From NCBI RefSeq assembly GCF_030817835.1, contig NZ_JAUSZR010000001.1:4748145-4812144 (forward strand): a DNA stretch of 64,000 nucleotides. Reading direction: 5' to 3'. Of this stretch, positions 1-8,767 are shown piece after piece. The DNA comes from Pseudarthrobacter sp. W1I19 (GTDB lineage: Bacteria; Actinomycetota; Actinomycetes; Actinomycetales; Micrococcaceae). How positions within the stretch are numbered: position 1 is the stretch's first letter; every line of letters begins with the position of its first letter. The translations under genes and the position numbers were made by a program. Under the pieces are notes generated by a model that saw only the letters and a program-made list of their open reading frames with translations, made no database searches and was not told the DNA's origin.

Positions 1-295
1 GGCATTCGAGGACTTCGGGAATCTTCCGGAGCGCCGCGATGGCCTCGTTGAGGTGGCTCTGGTCCAGCTCCGCGCTGACCGCGGCTGCCACGCCCCTTCC
101 GAGGGCAGCCGGAAGCACCCTGCTGCTGTTGGGCCGCAGGGCTCCCGAGGCCGTCATCCGCTCCAGCCTGCTCTGGACCGTGCCCCGCGCCAGGCCCAGT
201 CGCTGTGCCAGCACCATGATGGGAACGCGGGGATCTTCGTCCAGGGCATTCAGGATCCGCTTGTCCGTAGCATCCAGTTCCTGCAATCTGATCAT
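1..295 (-). CDS. Lrp/AsnC-family transcriptional regulator (N-terminal part)
   Basis: This is the amino-terminal part of a feast/famine (Lrp/AsnC) DNA-binding regulator, cut off by the window edge. The first 98 codons begin MIRLQELDATDKRILNAL, the usual start of the AsnC winged helix-turn-helix. The recognition-helix region (VLAQRLGLARGTVQSRLERM) is also typical. The stretch after it (about residue 65 on) leads into the effector-binding RAM domain, most of which lies outside. ATG at 295 is chosen because AGGAA lies just upstream and the HTH then has its normal spacing. The gene is divergent from gluQ. The effector and targets cannot be told from this fragment. Confidence 0.85.
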   Translation of the reverse strand, partial: MIRLQELDATDKRILNALDEDPRVPIMVLAQRLGLARGTVQSRLERMTASGALRPNSSRVLPAALGRGVAAAVSAELDQSHLNEAIAALRKIPEVLEC

Positions 296-488
296 TTCCT
301 GTCGGTGGGAACCTCGAAGGTTAGTCAGACTGATCAATCGAAGTTCGGGTGGTTGCCCCAACCGTAGGGTGTCTGCTCAAATTGTGGCAACAAGGGCAAA
401 AGCTACCGCTGATTCCCCGTAGGCTACAGGTTCTCCGGTACACCACCCGGCAACTGCACACCGCTTCCCGCAAGGAGGCCGCCGCTGA

Positions 489-581
489 TTGACGCTTGTT
501 CACACCATGGTCATTGAAGCAACCACGGCAAGAGCCCCTGAGTTACCGACGTTCGGATCCTGCGAAGTCATCGGTAGCTGA
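489..581 (+). CDS. possible 30-residue leader peptide overlapping a hairpin
   Basis: A 30-codon frame starts at TTG 489, ten bases after a strong AAGGAGG (472-478). An internal ATG lies at 507. The frame ends with TGA at 579-581, inside the 3' arm of the hairpin at 531-589. A translated peptide whose stop sits in a terminator-like stem is the layout of ribosome-mediated attenuation. There is no run of one regulatory codon and no homologue is recognised. It may be non-coding sequence with a chance Shine-Dalgarno match. Confidence 0.25.
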   Translation: MTLVHTMVIEATTARAPELPTFGSCEVIGS

Positions 582-589
582 GGGGCTCT
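531..589 (+). terminator. terminator-like hairpin upstream of gluQ
   Basis: Arms 531-549 and 571-589 pair over 19 positions with one mismatch (540/580) and one G-T pair. The loop is 21 bases and a T-rich stretch (TTGTGTTTGTTG) follows. No annotated plus-strand gene ends upstream. It either ends a short transcript from the divergent intergenic region or acts as an attenuator. Confidence 0.55.
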
Positions 590-648
590 TGTGTTTGTTG
601 GCGCACGCCGGGAGCCAGCCCCGCCTGCCTCCCGCATAGGGTGGATCC

Positions 649-1548
649 ATGACCTCTGCCGGCCGTTTTGCCCCCAGTCCCTCCGGTGAACTCCACGTAG
701 GAAATCTTCGGACGGCCATCCTCGCATGGCTGTTTGCGCGCTCATCCTGCCGGAACTTCCTGCTCCGCGTGGAGGACCTGGACCGGGCACGGTCCGGTGC
801 GGAAGCGGAGCAGTTGCGGGACCTGGCGGCCATTGGCGTGACGTGGGACGGCGATGTGGTGCGCCAGACTGCGCGGGGGCCCCTTTACTCCGCCGCAATT
901 TCCCGGCTCCAGGCCGCGGGCCTCACCTACGAATGCTTTTGCACCCGGCGCGAAATCCAGGAGGCACCTTCTGCGCCGCATGCCCCCCAGGGTGCCTACC
1001 CGGGGACCTGCCGGAACCTGGACCCGGCCGAGCTGGAGTTCAAGCGCTCCACCCGGCCCGCTGCCGTGCGGCTCAGGGCCGGTGTTGCGGAGTACAGCGT
1101 TCACGATGTGCTCCATGGAGCCTATACGGGGGTGGTGGATGACTTTGTGCTCCGCCGGAACGACGGCGTCACCGCGTACAACCTGGCGGTGGTGGTGGAC
1201 GACGCCGAGCAGGGCATCGACCAGGTGGTCCGCGGCGATGACCTGCTCCCGTCCACCCCCAGGCAGGCATATCTCGCCTCACTCCTCAATATTCCTGAAC
1301 CGGAATATGCGCATGTTCCGCTGGTGGTGAATTCCGGCGGCGCCCGGTTGGCAAAGCGGGACGGTGCGGTCACGCTGCGTGACCTTGCCTTGGCGGAGAT
1401 TCCCTCCGATGCGGTGCGGGATCGGCTCCTGGAGTCGCTGGGGCTTCCGGCCGGGAGGCTGGAGCGTGCGCTGGACGCCTTCAGCCCGGCTGCCCTTCCT
1501 CGGGAGCCCTGGGTGTGGGCAGGCATCGGTGCTGCGGGTGTTAGCTGA
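649..1548 (+). CDS. gluQ: glutamyl-Q tRNA(Asp) synthetase
   Basis: This is a shortened glutamyl-tRNA-synthetase paralogue that attaches glutamate to queuosine at the wobble position of tRNA(Asp). The 299-residue length fits GluQ (about 300) and not GltX (about 480), because the anticodon-binding domain is absent. Visible motifs are the HIGH-like SGELHVGN at the N-terminus, RVEDLDRARSG, a zinc-site pattern CFC...YPGTC around residues 102-123, and the KMSKS-like RLAKRDG near residue 238. A TAGGGT -10 element lies exactly 6 bases before the ATG, so the mRNA is probably leaderless. The modification is known from the family; it has not been shown here. Confidence 0.93.
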   Translation: MTSAGRFAPSPSGELHVGNLRTAILAWLFARSSCRNFLLRVEDLDRARSGAEAEQLRDLAAIGVTWDGDVVRQTARGPLYSAAISRLQAAGLTYECFCTRREIQEAPSAPHAPQGAYPGTCRNLDPAELEFKRSTRPAAVRLRAGVAEYSVHDVLHGAYTGVVDDFVLRRNDGVTAYNLAVVVDDAEQGIDQVVRGDDLLPSTPRQAYLASLLNIPEPEYAHVPLVVNSGGARLAKRDGAVTLRDLALAEIPSDAVRDRLLESLGLPAGRLERALDAFSPAALPREPWVWAGIGAAGVS

Positions 1549-1567
1549 TGGGAGCCTCAGCCCGCCA

Positions 1568-1613
1568 CGTCAACTTTTGTTGACGCTGACAGTCACGTCA
1601 ACTAATGTTGACG
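1568..1613 (+). promoter_or_regulatory. promoter embedded in two perfect palindromes
   Basis: Two palindromes share the arms CGTCAAC/GTTGACG: 1568-1585 with spacer TTTT and 1596-1613 with spacer TAAT. Their centres are 28 bp apart. A -35 element TTGACG (1580-1585) lies in the first and a -10 element TAATGT (1603-1608) in the second, exactly 17 bp apart. A protein bound at either site would cover the promoter, so tight repression is expected. The adjacent small HTH protein is the obvious candidate (inference). Confidence 0.8.
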
Positions 1614-1615
1614 GC

Positions 1616-1831
1616 ATGGAGGTGGAGCGGATGAAAACGCTGGTGGGATCAATGGACGGCATGGGGCCCGCGGAGGCACTGCACGCTGTGGCGGAATTGC
1701 AGAAGGAAGTCAGCCGCACTGAGTCGGCGCTCGTCCGCGGCGCACGGCAGGCGGGACTGTCCTGGGAGGCCATTGCGCTGTGCCTGGGTGTCAGCAAACA
1801 GGCAGTCCACCGCAAGTACGGCAAACAGTAG
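1616..1831 (+). CDS. small helix-turn-helix protein
   Basis: A 71-residue protein with a C-terminal homeodomain-like HTH (AGLSWEAIALCLGVSKQAVH, about residues 46-65). The preceding helix contains ALHAVAELQKEV. This HTH resembles those preceding Clp-N-type domains in some actinobacterial proteins, but nothing follows it here. ATG 1616 is 7 bases after the -10 element and would be a leaderless start. ATG 1631, with GGAGG upstream, is the alternative and gives 66 residues. Its promoter is built into two matching palindromes, which suggests autoregulation. Targets are unknown. It lies 26 bases before the HD-domain gene, which has its own -10 element. Confidence 0.75.
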   Translation: MEVERMKTLVGSMDGMGPAEALHAVAELQKEVSRTESALVRGARQAGLSWEAIALCLGVSKQAVHRKYGKQ

Positions 1832-1857
1832 GCACCGGGCCAGCCTAGGCTTGGGAC

Positions 1858-2511
1858 ATGTCAGAAGAGCAAATGCCGGACCAGAGTCCTGCGCCCAGAT
1901 TCACCGTTGAGACTGCCAAGGTCCTGGCCGAAGTGGCCCACAACCGGCAGAAGGACAAGCTGAAGCGGCCCTACAAGGATCACGTCCTCGCCGTTGGCGA
2001 CGCCCTGGCGGACTTCGACGACGACATCAGGATCGCGGGGTACCTGCACGATATCGCCGAGGACACGCCGATAACACGGCAGGCACTGCTGGACATGGGT
2101 GTGTCCGAGCGGGCAGTGGAAATTATCGAACGCGTCACCAACCGGCTGCACGAGAACCCGGACGACTACCAGTCCGGGATCCGCGAGATTGCCGAGAATC
2201 ATGACGCAGCCTTGGTCAAGATCGCGGACAACGCCCACAACTCACTGCCGGAACGGGTCCAGGCGCTGGCGGAGAAATGGCCGGACAAGCCGCCGGTCAC
2301 CAAGTACCGTGACGCCCGGCCGGTGTTGTATGCCGCCGTCGAGGTGGAAGAAGTCCGGAAGATCCTGGCCCGGGTGAATCCGTGGCTGCTGGAAGAGCTG
2401 GACGACCGGCTGGATGAGGAAGACACCACCGACTACGAGAACCTGTCCTACGAGGGAACGGACGCCGCTGGTGCGGCCGGACCTGACGCTAGGACTGCTG
2501 AGGAGCTGTAG
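1858..2511 (+). CDS. HD-domain phosphohydrolase-like protein
   Basis: A 217-residue protein of the HD superfamily, most like small alarmone-hydrolase/SpoT-type HD domains. Visible pieces are an N-terminal helix with HNRQKDKLKRPYKDH, the metal-binding YLHDIAEDT (about residues 62-70), and LVKIADNAHN (about residues 121-130), matching the family's D-x3-N metal and catalytic site. The C-terminal 30 residues are acidic and probably disordered. (p)ppGpp or another nucleotide is a plausible substrate but is inferred. A TAGGCT -10 hexamer sits 6 bases before ATG and no Shine-Dalgarno is seen, so the transcript is probably leaderless. The 3' end overlaps the convergent ltrA end by 23 bases. Confidence 0.8.
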   Translation: MSEEQMPDQSPAPRFTVETAKVLAEVAHNRQKDKLKRPYKDHVLAVGDALADFDDDIRIAGYLHDIAEDTPITRQALLDMGVSERAVEIIERVTNRLHENPDDYQSGIREIAENHDAALVKIADNAHNSLPERVQALAEKWPDKPPVTKYRDARPVLYAAVEVEEVRKILARVNPWLLEELDDRLDEEDTTDYENLSYEGTDAAGAAGPDARTAEEL

Positions 2512-3748
2512 TTTCCGCTTCCAGCTTCTCAAGGGCGTGGTGGAGCCGTTCAGAACCCCGGCGCTCATCGATGACGATGGACGCGCCAAGCGCCAGCACA
2601 ATCACCAGCAGGCACACCGGGACGGAGACGCCCATCCCGGCCAGGCCCACTGAAGCGGCCAGCGCAAGCAGCACCCCCACCGCTACGGTAATAACGGTCC
2701 GGTCCGGACCAAGCATGACGCTGTACAGCCATGTCAGTGAGGCCTTGAACAGTGCCACCGGAACCGCAATGGCGGCCACCGCCGCTGCTGCGCTGATGTG
2801 CGCCTCGTGGTCGATGTAATAGGCGGCCACATGCAGCCCGGCGCCGGTGGCAGCGATCGCGGCGAAGATCGGAATATGGCCGTAGCCGAAGAGGAAGGAC
2901 CGGTGCCGGCGCAGGTGGAGTGCGCGGCCGGCAGGCAGCAGGAAGTAGATCCACCACATGCCGAAGGCCAGGGCCGTTCCGCCGAAGCCCACCAGCGCTG
3001 CGTCCACGCTCCAGCCATGGCTGGCCACGATGGCCCGCAGCGTTTCGATGGCACCGATGAGGCACTCACCCAGCGCGATGATCGCCAGGAGTCCGTACCG
3101 CTCGGCAATGTGGTGGGCGTGCCACGGGGTCCGCGTCTTGCGCTCTGCCGCATAAGGGGTGGCCATCTCCAGCACGATCAGGGGGATGATCATGAAGAGA
3201 GTGGTGGCAACGTCGGCCTCGATGAACAGCACCGCGATCCAGCCGAGCTGGACCACCACGAGGTACTTGGCGTAGCGGAGGCAGGTGTCGCGGCCGGCCG
3301 GGTCCTGCCGTGCTGCCCGCAGCCACTGGGCCACGAGCGCCAGCCGCATGATCACGTAGCCGCCCACAATGACCGCATTGTTTACGTGCTTGCCCTCCAC
3401 CAATGAGTGGAACATCGGCTCAATGCCCATGGCGAGGATCAGGACACCCACGATCTGGATCATGGTGACCACCCGGAAGATCCAGTCGTCGGTGTCGTAG
3501 GCGCTGGCGAACCAGGTGAAGTTGATCCATGCCCAGATCACGGCGAACATCGCGAAGGAAAACCCCAGCAGGCCCGGGATGAAGTGCGCTTCCGCAATTT
3601 CGTGGGCAAACTGGCTGCCGGCCACACCAAACGCGATCACAAAGGTCAGGTCGAAAAAGAGCTCAAGCGGTGTGGCAGCCCGGTGTTTCTCGTGCGGGTC
3701 GCGTCCGCCCATGCGCGCCATGGCGTGCTGGAGGGGATTGGAGGACAT
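2489..3748 (-). CDS. ltrA: low-temperature-requirement A (LtrA) family membrane protein
   Basis: A 419-residue integral membrane protein of the LtrA family. The N-terminus carries the hallmark TPLELFFDLTFVIAFG, and roughly ten to eleven hydrophobic segments follow. The family name comes from a Listeria locus needed for cold growth; its biochemical role is not established. The start has no Shine-Dalgarno. A TAGCTT -10 hexamer lies 6 bases upstream, pointing to a leaderless transcript. The first three bases of that hexamer are the stop codon of the upstream GNAT-AAA+ gene, so the promoter is embedded in the end of that gene. Confidence 0.9.
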   Translation of the reverse strand: MSSNPLQHAMARMGGRDPHEKHRAATPLELFFDLTFVIAFGVAGSQFAHEIAEAHFIPGLLGFSFAMFAVIWAWINFTWFASAYDTDDWIFRVVTMIQIVGVLILAMGIEPMFHSLVEGKHVNNAVIVGGYVIMRLALVAQWLRAARQDPAGRDTCLRYAKYLVVVQLGWIAVLFIEADVATTLFMIIPLIVLEMATPYAAERKTRTPWHAHHIAERYGLLAIIALGECLIGAIETLRAIVASHGWSVDAALVGFGGTALAFGMWWIYFLLPAGRALHLRRHRSFLFGYGHIPIFAAIAATGAGLHVAAYYIDHEAHISAAAAVAAIAVPVALFKASLTWLYSVMLGPDRTVITVAVGVLLALAASVGLAGMGVSVPVCLLVIVLALGASIVIDERRGSERLHHALEKLEAETTAPQQS

Positions 3749-3757
3749 AAGTAAAAG

Positions 3758-5083
3758 CTACACGCGGCCCAGGGCGTCGATGTCCTCGAGGAAGTCCTGG
3801 TGGACTTCCGCGCTGACGGTGGTCCGGGTTTCGGCGATGGCATCGAGGTAATCCTGCGTGGAGGGCCCTTTCCGCACCGCCTCCCGGACGGACACCGTCC
3901 CGCCGGAAGCCAGCCCGCCGTCGCTGTTTTTGCCGTAAACAACGTTTTCCAGCGCGCGCTGGGAAGCACTCCTCGCCGCATACTCAATGTCCGCAGGGGA
4001 GAATCCCTCGGTGCGTTCCACGAGCAGCTCCACATCCACCGCGTCCACCACGGGGGCGGGGATGAAGCGCTGCCACATGGCTTCGCGCGCCTGCCGGTCG
4101 GGCAAGCCGATGGGGATGACGTAGTCGAAGCGGCCGTGGCGCAGGAAGGCGGTGTCCAGGGCGCGGATGAAGTTGGTGGCGCAGACCAGCAGGCGGCCGG
4201 GTTGTTCGCGGAAGGCCGGGATGATCTTGAGGAGTTCGTTGGTGACGCCCTGCAGCGGCGACGGTGGTTCGCCGGAGCGCTGTGAGGCGATCTCTTCCAC
4301 CTCGTCGATGAACACCACGGCGTGCTCCAGGTCGGCGATTTCCAGGAACGTTTCGCGCAGCGCTCCCGCCAGGCCCTGCGGATCTGCGGCGAGCCGGGAG
4401 GGGAAGACTTCGACGAAGGGCCATTCCAGGCGGGAGGCGATTGCTTTGGCAAACGTGGTTTTGCCGGTGCCGGGCGGGCCGAAGAGGACCACGGCGCGTG
4501 GCGGAACCACGCCGAATTCGTCGGCGAGGTCGGCCTCGGCGAGGGGCAGGACCAGGCGGCGTTCGAGCAGTTCCTTTTCCTTGCGCATGCCGGCCACGTT
4601 TTCCCAGAGGTCGCGGGCCAGGACCCGGCCGCCGAGCTGGCCGAGCGCGCCGAGTTCCTGGCGCTGGACGGGGATGGTGCGTTCGAAGTAGCGCAGGTTC
4701 TTCTTGAGTGCGAAGCCGCGGCCCAGGAATGCCTCCACCCTGGTTTCGGATTCGGGCATCAGTGCCGAGAGTTTATTCAGCCCGTGCGGAGCCATGCGGT
4801 TTTCGACGGCGGCCAGCAGCGAGGTGCCGATGCCGCGGCCACGGTATTCAGGCAGGGTGGCGAGGAAGACGATCCAACCCTGGTCGTGGGCGGCGCGTCC
4901 GACGGCGGCACCCACCACCTGGTCGCCCTGCACGGCCACCACGGCGTGGTCCTTTTCGCAGGATGCCAGGACCTCGGAGAGGGCGTAGACCGGCTCCACG
5001 TTGTGGGACTTGAGGGTTTCCCAAAGATGCAGGATCCCGTCCAGGTCTGATGAGTGGAAGTCCCTGATCCGCCAGTTGGTCAT
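3758..5083 (-). CDS. GNAT acetyltransferase-AAA+ ATPase fusion
   Basis: A 441-residue two-domain protein. Residues about 3-150 are a GNAT N-acetyltransferase (ATLPEYRGRGIGTSLL is the acetyl-CoA loop). Residues about 170-441 are an AAA+ ATPase with Walker A GPPGTGKTT (about 202), Walker B VVFIDEVEEI (about 257), a sensor-1-like VCATN and an arginine-finger-like RHGRFD. The open frame extends further upstream, but ATG 5083 is preceded by GGGAG and begins exactly at the GNAT fold (MTNWRIRDF), so longer versions are rejected. The AAA+ half resembles spastin/FtsH-type remodelling ATPases without a protease domain. Acetylation coupled to protein remodelling is inferred. No partner gene is adjacent. 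Confidence 0.85.
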   Translation of the reverse strand: MTNWRIRDFHSSDLDGILHLWETLKSHNVEPVYALSEVLASCEKDHAVVAVQGDQVVGAAVGRAAHDQGWIVFLATLPEYRGRGIGTSLLAAVENRMAPHGLNKLSALMPESETRVEAFLGRGFALKKNLRYFERTIPVQRQELGALGQLGGRVLARDLWENVAGMRKEKELLERRLVLPLAEADLADEFGVVPPRAVVLFGPPGTGKTTFAKAIASRLEWPFVEVFPSRLAADPQGLAGALRETFLEIADLEHAVVFIDEVEEIASQRSGEPPSPLQGVTNELLKIIPAFREQPGRLLVCATNFIRALDTAFLRHGRFDYVIPIGLPDRQAREAMWQRFIPAPVVDAVDVELLVERTEGFSPADIEYAARSASQRALENVVYGKNSDGGLASGGTVSVREAVRKGPSTQDYLDAIAETRTTVSAEVHQDFLEDIDALGRV

Positions 5084-5297
5084 GCCGTCTCCCGGTCTGT
5101 TCGTCGTTGAACGCACGTGCCGCGCGCCGCGGTGATTGAGCTGCACAGGAAGCATATGCGATTCGCCCCCGCAGGGACGTTGCCGGGCGGTTGCATGACG
5201 CTTTTGGGGTACCCGGTTGGGTAGCTCATTCCGTTGAGGGTCCCCTGCCCGAGGAGTAGCGTGACTGACATCACTCAAAACCCGTTCAGGAGCCATC

Positions 5298-7145
5298 ATG
5301 CCAATTCTGGGACGCCGGTTAGCCGCAATAACGGCTGCGCTGGCAATGAGCGTAACCACCGGAGCGTTAGTAAGTCCTGCTTCTGCCCACTCCGGGTCCA
5401 GCGATGAGACCAAAAAAATGCCGACCGCCACCGGCTACGGGGGCGCCGTCAGCACTGTTGACGAGGACGCCTCTGCGGCGGCCATCGAAGTCCTCCGCAA
5501 AGGCGGCAACGCCATCGACGCCGCAGTCGCTGCGGCTGCCACCCTGGGAGTAACCGAGCCGTACTCTGCCGGTATCGGCGGGGGCGGCTACTTCGTCTAT
5601 TACGACGCAAAGAGCAAGAAAGTCCACACCATCGACGGGCGCGAGACTGCACCGGCGGCGATGCCAACGGATGCTTTCATCGATCCTGTCACCGGCAAAC
5701 CGTACAACTTCACCCCCGAACTGGTCACCAGCGGGGTCTCCGTAGGCGTTCCGGGCACCCCCGCTACCTGGGAACGGGCGCTGAAACGGTGGGGGAGCAT
5801 GAGCCTTGCGGAAACTTTGGAGCCGGCCATCGATGTGGCGGAGGATGGGTTTAAGGTTGATGCCACGTTCAAGCTTCAAACCGACGAAAACAAAGTGCGG
5901 TTTGAAGCCTTTCCCTCAACCAGCGAGCTTTACCTCCCCGGGGGTAAGGCGCCCGAGGTCGGGTCAGTGCTGAAGAACCGCGACCTGGCGGACACCTACC
6001 GACTCCTGGCCAATAAGGGCACAGATGCCTTCTACACAGGGCCGCTTGCGGAGGACATCGTGGAGGCAGTGCAGAACCCGCCAAAATCCGCCAAAACGGA
6101 GTTGCCCGTGCCCGCCGGGTCCATGACCACCAAGGATCTTGCGAAGTACCGCGCGCTGGAGCAGAAGCCGACCCATGTGAACTACCGCGGCTACGACGTT
6201 TATGGAATGGCTCCCTCCAGCAGCGGCGGCACAACCGTGGGCGAGGCACTGAATATCCTTGAGACGTTCGACCTGCCCGCACTGAAAGATGACAAGGCCA
6301 AGGTACTCCACCACTACCTTGAAGCGTCGGCCCTCGCCTTCGCCGACCGGGCAAAGTACCTGGGTGATCCCGCCTTTGTGGACGTTCCAGTCAAAGAACT
6401 GCTGGACCCGGTGTTCGGCAAGGAACGGGCCTGTGAAATCGACCCGCTCAAGGCGGCAGTGAAGCCGGTGCCGGCAGGTGACGTGGCCGACTACAACGGC
6501 GCCTGCGACGTTGAGCCTGCTGCGCTTTCGGACGAAAAGGACACCGAGAACATCAACACCACCAACCTCACCGTGTCCGACAAGTGGGGCAACGTGGTGG
6601 AGTACACGCTCACCATCGAGCAGACCGGCGGGTCCGGGATTGTGGTCCCCGGCCGTGGATTCATCCTAAACAATGAGCTCACCGACTTCTCGACCGTCTT
6701 CAGCGAAACCGACCCCAACCGGATCCAGCCCGGTAAGCGTCCCCGATCCTCGATGTCGCCCACCATCGTGCTTAAGGATGACGAGCCATTCCTGGCGCTT
6801 GGGTCTCCAGGCGGTTCGACGATCATCACCACGGTGCTGCAGACACTCGTCAACCGGATCGACTTCGACATGAGTATTGAGAAGGCTCTGGCAGCCCCGC
6901 GTGCTACACAGCGCAACACCGCCAACGTAACGGCTGAGCAGGCGTTTATCGATTCGCCGTATGGTCAGGAACTTGGCTCTCGATACGGGCACACCTTTGC
7001 TGCCGCAGGAGCAGCCGGCACCTCTGCGGCCGAAATTGGCGCAGCCACTGCCATCGAGTTCCTCGATGACAACAAGGTCAGGGCGGTAGCCGAACCCGTC
7101 CGGCGCGGCGGAGGGTCGGCGATGGTGGTGAAGCCATCGCACTAA
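5298..7145 (+). CDS. ggt: gamma-glutamyltransferase
   Basis: A 615-residue secreted Ntn-hydrolase precursor that cleaves or transfers gamma-glutamyl groups from glutathione and related peptides. It has a Sec signal peptide with a likely cut after SPASA (about residue 30). The N-terminal GGNAIDAAVAAAATLGV is the family hallmark. Autocleavage is expected at NTTNLTV, making Thr421 the nucleophile. LGSPGGSTI supports the oxyanion/substrate region of the small subunit. AGGAG lies 5 bases before ATG. A 20-bp bidirectional terminator follows. Its place beside the asparagine cluster may reflect a shared theme of amide-nitrogen scavenging, but the strands differ. Confidence 0.95.
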   Translation: MPILGRRLAAITAALAMSVTTGALVSPASAHSGSSDETKKMPTATGYGGAVSTVDEDASAAAIEVLRKGGNAIDAAVAAAATLGVTEPYSAGIGGGGYFVYYDAKSKKVHTIDGRETAPAAMPTDAFIDPVTGKPYNFTPELVTSGVSVGVPGTPATWERALKRWGSMSLAETLEPAIDVAEDGFKVDATFKLQTDENKVRFEAFPSTSELYLPGGKAPEVGSVLKNRDLADTYRLLANKGTDAFYTGPLAEDIVEAVQNPPKSAKTELPVPAGSMTTKDLAKYRALEQKPTHVNYRGYDVYGMAPSSSGGTTVGEALNILETFDLPALKDDKAKVLHHYLEASALAFADRAKYLGDPAFVDVPVKELLDPVFGKERACEIDPLKAAVKPVPAGDVADYNGACDVEPAALSDEKDTENINTTNLTVSDKWGNVVEYTLTIEQTGGSGIVVPGRGFILNNELTDFSTVFSETDPNRIQPGKRPRSSMSPTIVLKDDEPFLALGSPGGSTIITTVLQTLVNRIDFDMSIEKALAAPRATQRNTANVTAEQAFIDSPYGQELGSRYGHTFAAAGAAGTSAAEIGAATAIEFLDDNKVRAVAEPVRRGGGSAMVVKPSH

Positions 7146-7167
7146 ACCGGGGGCTGAACGACAACTA

Positions 7168-7221
7168 ACGACGGCGGCACCCCAGGTCCTCGAATCCGAG
7201 AACCTGGGGTGCCGCCGTCGT
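7168..7221. terminator. bidirectional terminator between ggt and ansP
   Basis: Arms 7168-7187 and 7202-7221 form a perfect 20-bp GC-rich stem with a 14-base loop between two convergent genes. There is no T-tract on either side, so termination is inferred from position and stem strength. Confidence 0.75.
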
Positions 7222-7233
7222 GCGCTGGAGGTA

Positions 7234-8748
7234 CTACTTCTTGAAGGTCTCCGCGGGTGGGTTGGCGATGACGGGGGAGAGGCCGGTGTGGCCTTCGCGG
7301 GTTTCGGCGATTTCGTGGATGCGTTGGCGGCAGGCGTACCAGCCGATGACCATGAGGATGGAGGCGATGGCGGTGACGAGCATGGTCAGGGGTGAGTCGA
7401 TGAAGACCATGATGAGGACGCCGACCAGGAAGAGCAGGGAGAGGTAGCCGGTGTAGGGGGCGCCGAACATGCGGAAGGTGGGGCGTTCGAGCCAGCCTTT
7501 GTCGGCCCAGCGTTTGAGTTGGATCTGGCACAGGACGATGGTGGCCCAGGTCATGATGATGCCGACGGAGGCGACGTTGAGGACGATTTCGAAGGCCTGG
7601 GCGGGGACGAGGTAATTCAGCGGGACGCCCAGGAGGGAGACGGCGGCGGTGATGGCGATGCCGCCGTAGGGGACGCCTGCTTTGTTCATCCGGGAGGCGA
7701 ATTTGGGGGCGGAGCCGTTGACGGACATGGAGCGCAGGATCCGGCCGGTGGAGTAGAGCCCGGCGTTCAGGGAGGACAGGGCGGCGGTGAGGACTACGAG
7801 GTTCATGATGACGTCCACGCCTTGGATGCCGATGGAGCCGAAGAACGTTACGAAGGGGCTGACGCCTTTTTCGTAGGAGGTGTAGGGCAGGAGCAGGGCC
7901 AGGAGGATCACGGAGCCGACGTAGAACACGGCGATGCGGAAGACCACGGAGTTGATGGCCTTGGGCATGATTTTTTCGGGGTTTTCGGTTTCGCCGGCGG
8001 CGGTGCCGACGAGTTCGATGGAGGCGTAGGCGAACAGGACGCCCTGCATGAGGATGATCATGGGCAGCAGGCCGTTGGGGAAGATCCCGCCGTTGTCACT
8101 CAGGAGGCTGAGGCCGACCTGCTGGCCGTCCACGGGGGTGCCGAAGATGACGAAGTAGGTGCCGACGATGAGGAAGATGACCAGGGCGGCGACTTTGATC
8201 AGGGCGAACCAGAATTCCATTTCGCCGAAGACCTTGACCGAGACCAGGTTCAGGGCCAGGACGACGATGAGGGCGGTCAGGGCCCAGGCCCACTGCGGGA
8301 CGTCGGCCATCCACGGGATGTAGTTGCCGAAGAAGTGCATGTACAGGGCGGCGGCGGTGATGTCCACGATGGTGGTGGTGGCCCAGTTGATCCAGTAGAA
8401 CCAGCCGGAGACGAACGCGGCTTTTTCGCCGAAGAATTCCCGGGCGTAGGACACGAACGAGCCCGATGAGGGCCGGTGCAGGACCAGTTCGCCCAGCGCG
8501 CGCAGGATCAGGAACGCGAAGAACCCGCACACGGCGTAGGCGATCACCAGGGACGGGCCCGCCGCGTTCAGCCGGCCGCCGGCGCCCAGGAACAGGCCGG
8601 TACCGATCGCACCGCCGATCGCGATCATCTGGATCTGCCGCGGCTTCAAATTCTTGTGATAGCCCTTATCCTCCGCGTGCAGGGCGCTCTCGGAGGCATG
8701 CGCATGCCCACCGTCTATCAGGTGGTCGGGTATGGGGGTATTAGTCAT
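7234..8748 (-). CDS. ansP: L-asparagine/amino-acid permease (APC superfamily)
   Basis: A 504-residue, 12-segment permease of the amino acid-polyamine-cation superfamily. The first helix carries [15 protein letters not shown], the substrate-binding signature of the AAT subgroup. [21 protein letters not shown] follows the pattern of asparagine/aromatic permeases. It is the last gene of a minus-strand cluster encoding a regulator, asparaginase and aspartase, which supports asparagine as substrate; the specificity is inferred. AAGGAC precedes ATG 8748. A 72-base gap to aspA contains a repeat-derived hairpin that could alter expression relative to the upstream genes. Confidence 0.88.
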   Translation of the reverse strand: MTNTPIPDHLIDGGHAHASESALHAEDKGYHKNLKPRQIQMIAIGGAIGTGLFLGAGGRLNAAGPSLVIAYAVCGFFAFLILRALGELVLHRPSSGSFVSYAREFFGEKAAFVSGWFYWINWATTTIVDITAAALYMHFFGNYIPWMADVPQWAWALTALIVVLALNLVSVKVFGEMEFWFALIKVAALVIFLIVGTYFVIFGTPVDGQQVGLSLLSDNGGIFPNGLLPMIILMQGVLFAYASIELVGTAAGETENPEKIMPKAINSVVFRIAVFYVGSVILLALLLPYTSYEKGVSPFVTFFGSIGIQGVDVIMNLVVLTAALSSLNAGLYSTGRILRSMSVNGSAPKFASRMNKAGVPYGGIAITAAVSLLGVPLNYLVPAQAFEIVLNVASVGIIMTWATIVLCQIQLKRWADKGWLERPTFRMFGAPYTGYLSLLFLVGVLIMVFIDSPLTMLVTAIASILMVIGWYACRQRIHEIAETREGHTGLSPVIANPPAETFKK

Positions 8749-8767
8749 GGGAGTGTCCTTCTGCAGA

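Noticed and set aside
321..503. 60-codon minus-strand frame upstream of the Lrp-type gene
   Set aside because: It overlaps the likely promoter region, has no clear ribosome site and no recognisable features.
5084..5431. N-terminal extension of the GNAT-AAA+ protein
   Set aside because: The extra 116 codons show no fold, overlap the ggt signal-peptide region, and a proper ribosome site precedes ATG 5083.
7519..8469. 316-codon plus-strand frame rich in Gly, Asp and Glu
   Set aside because: Antisense shadow of the asparagine permease; composition reflects reversed hydrophobic codons.
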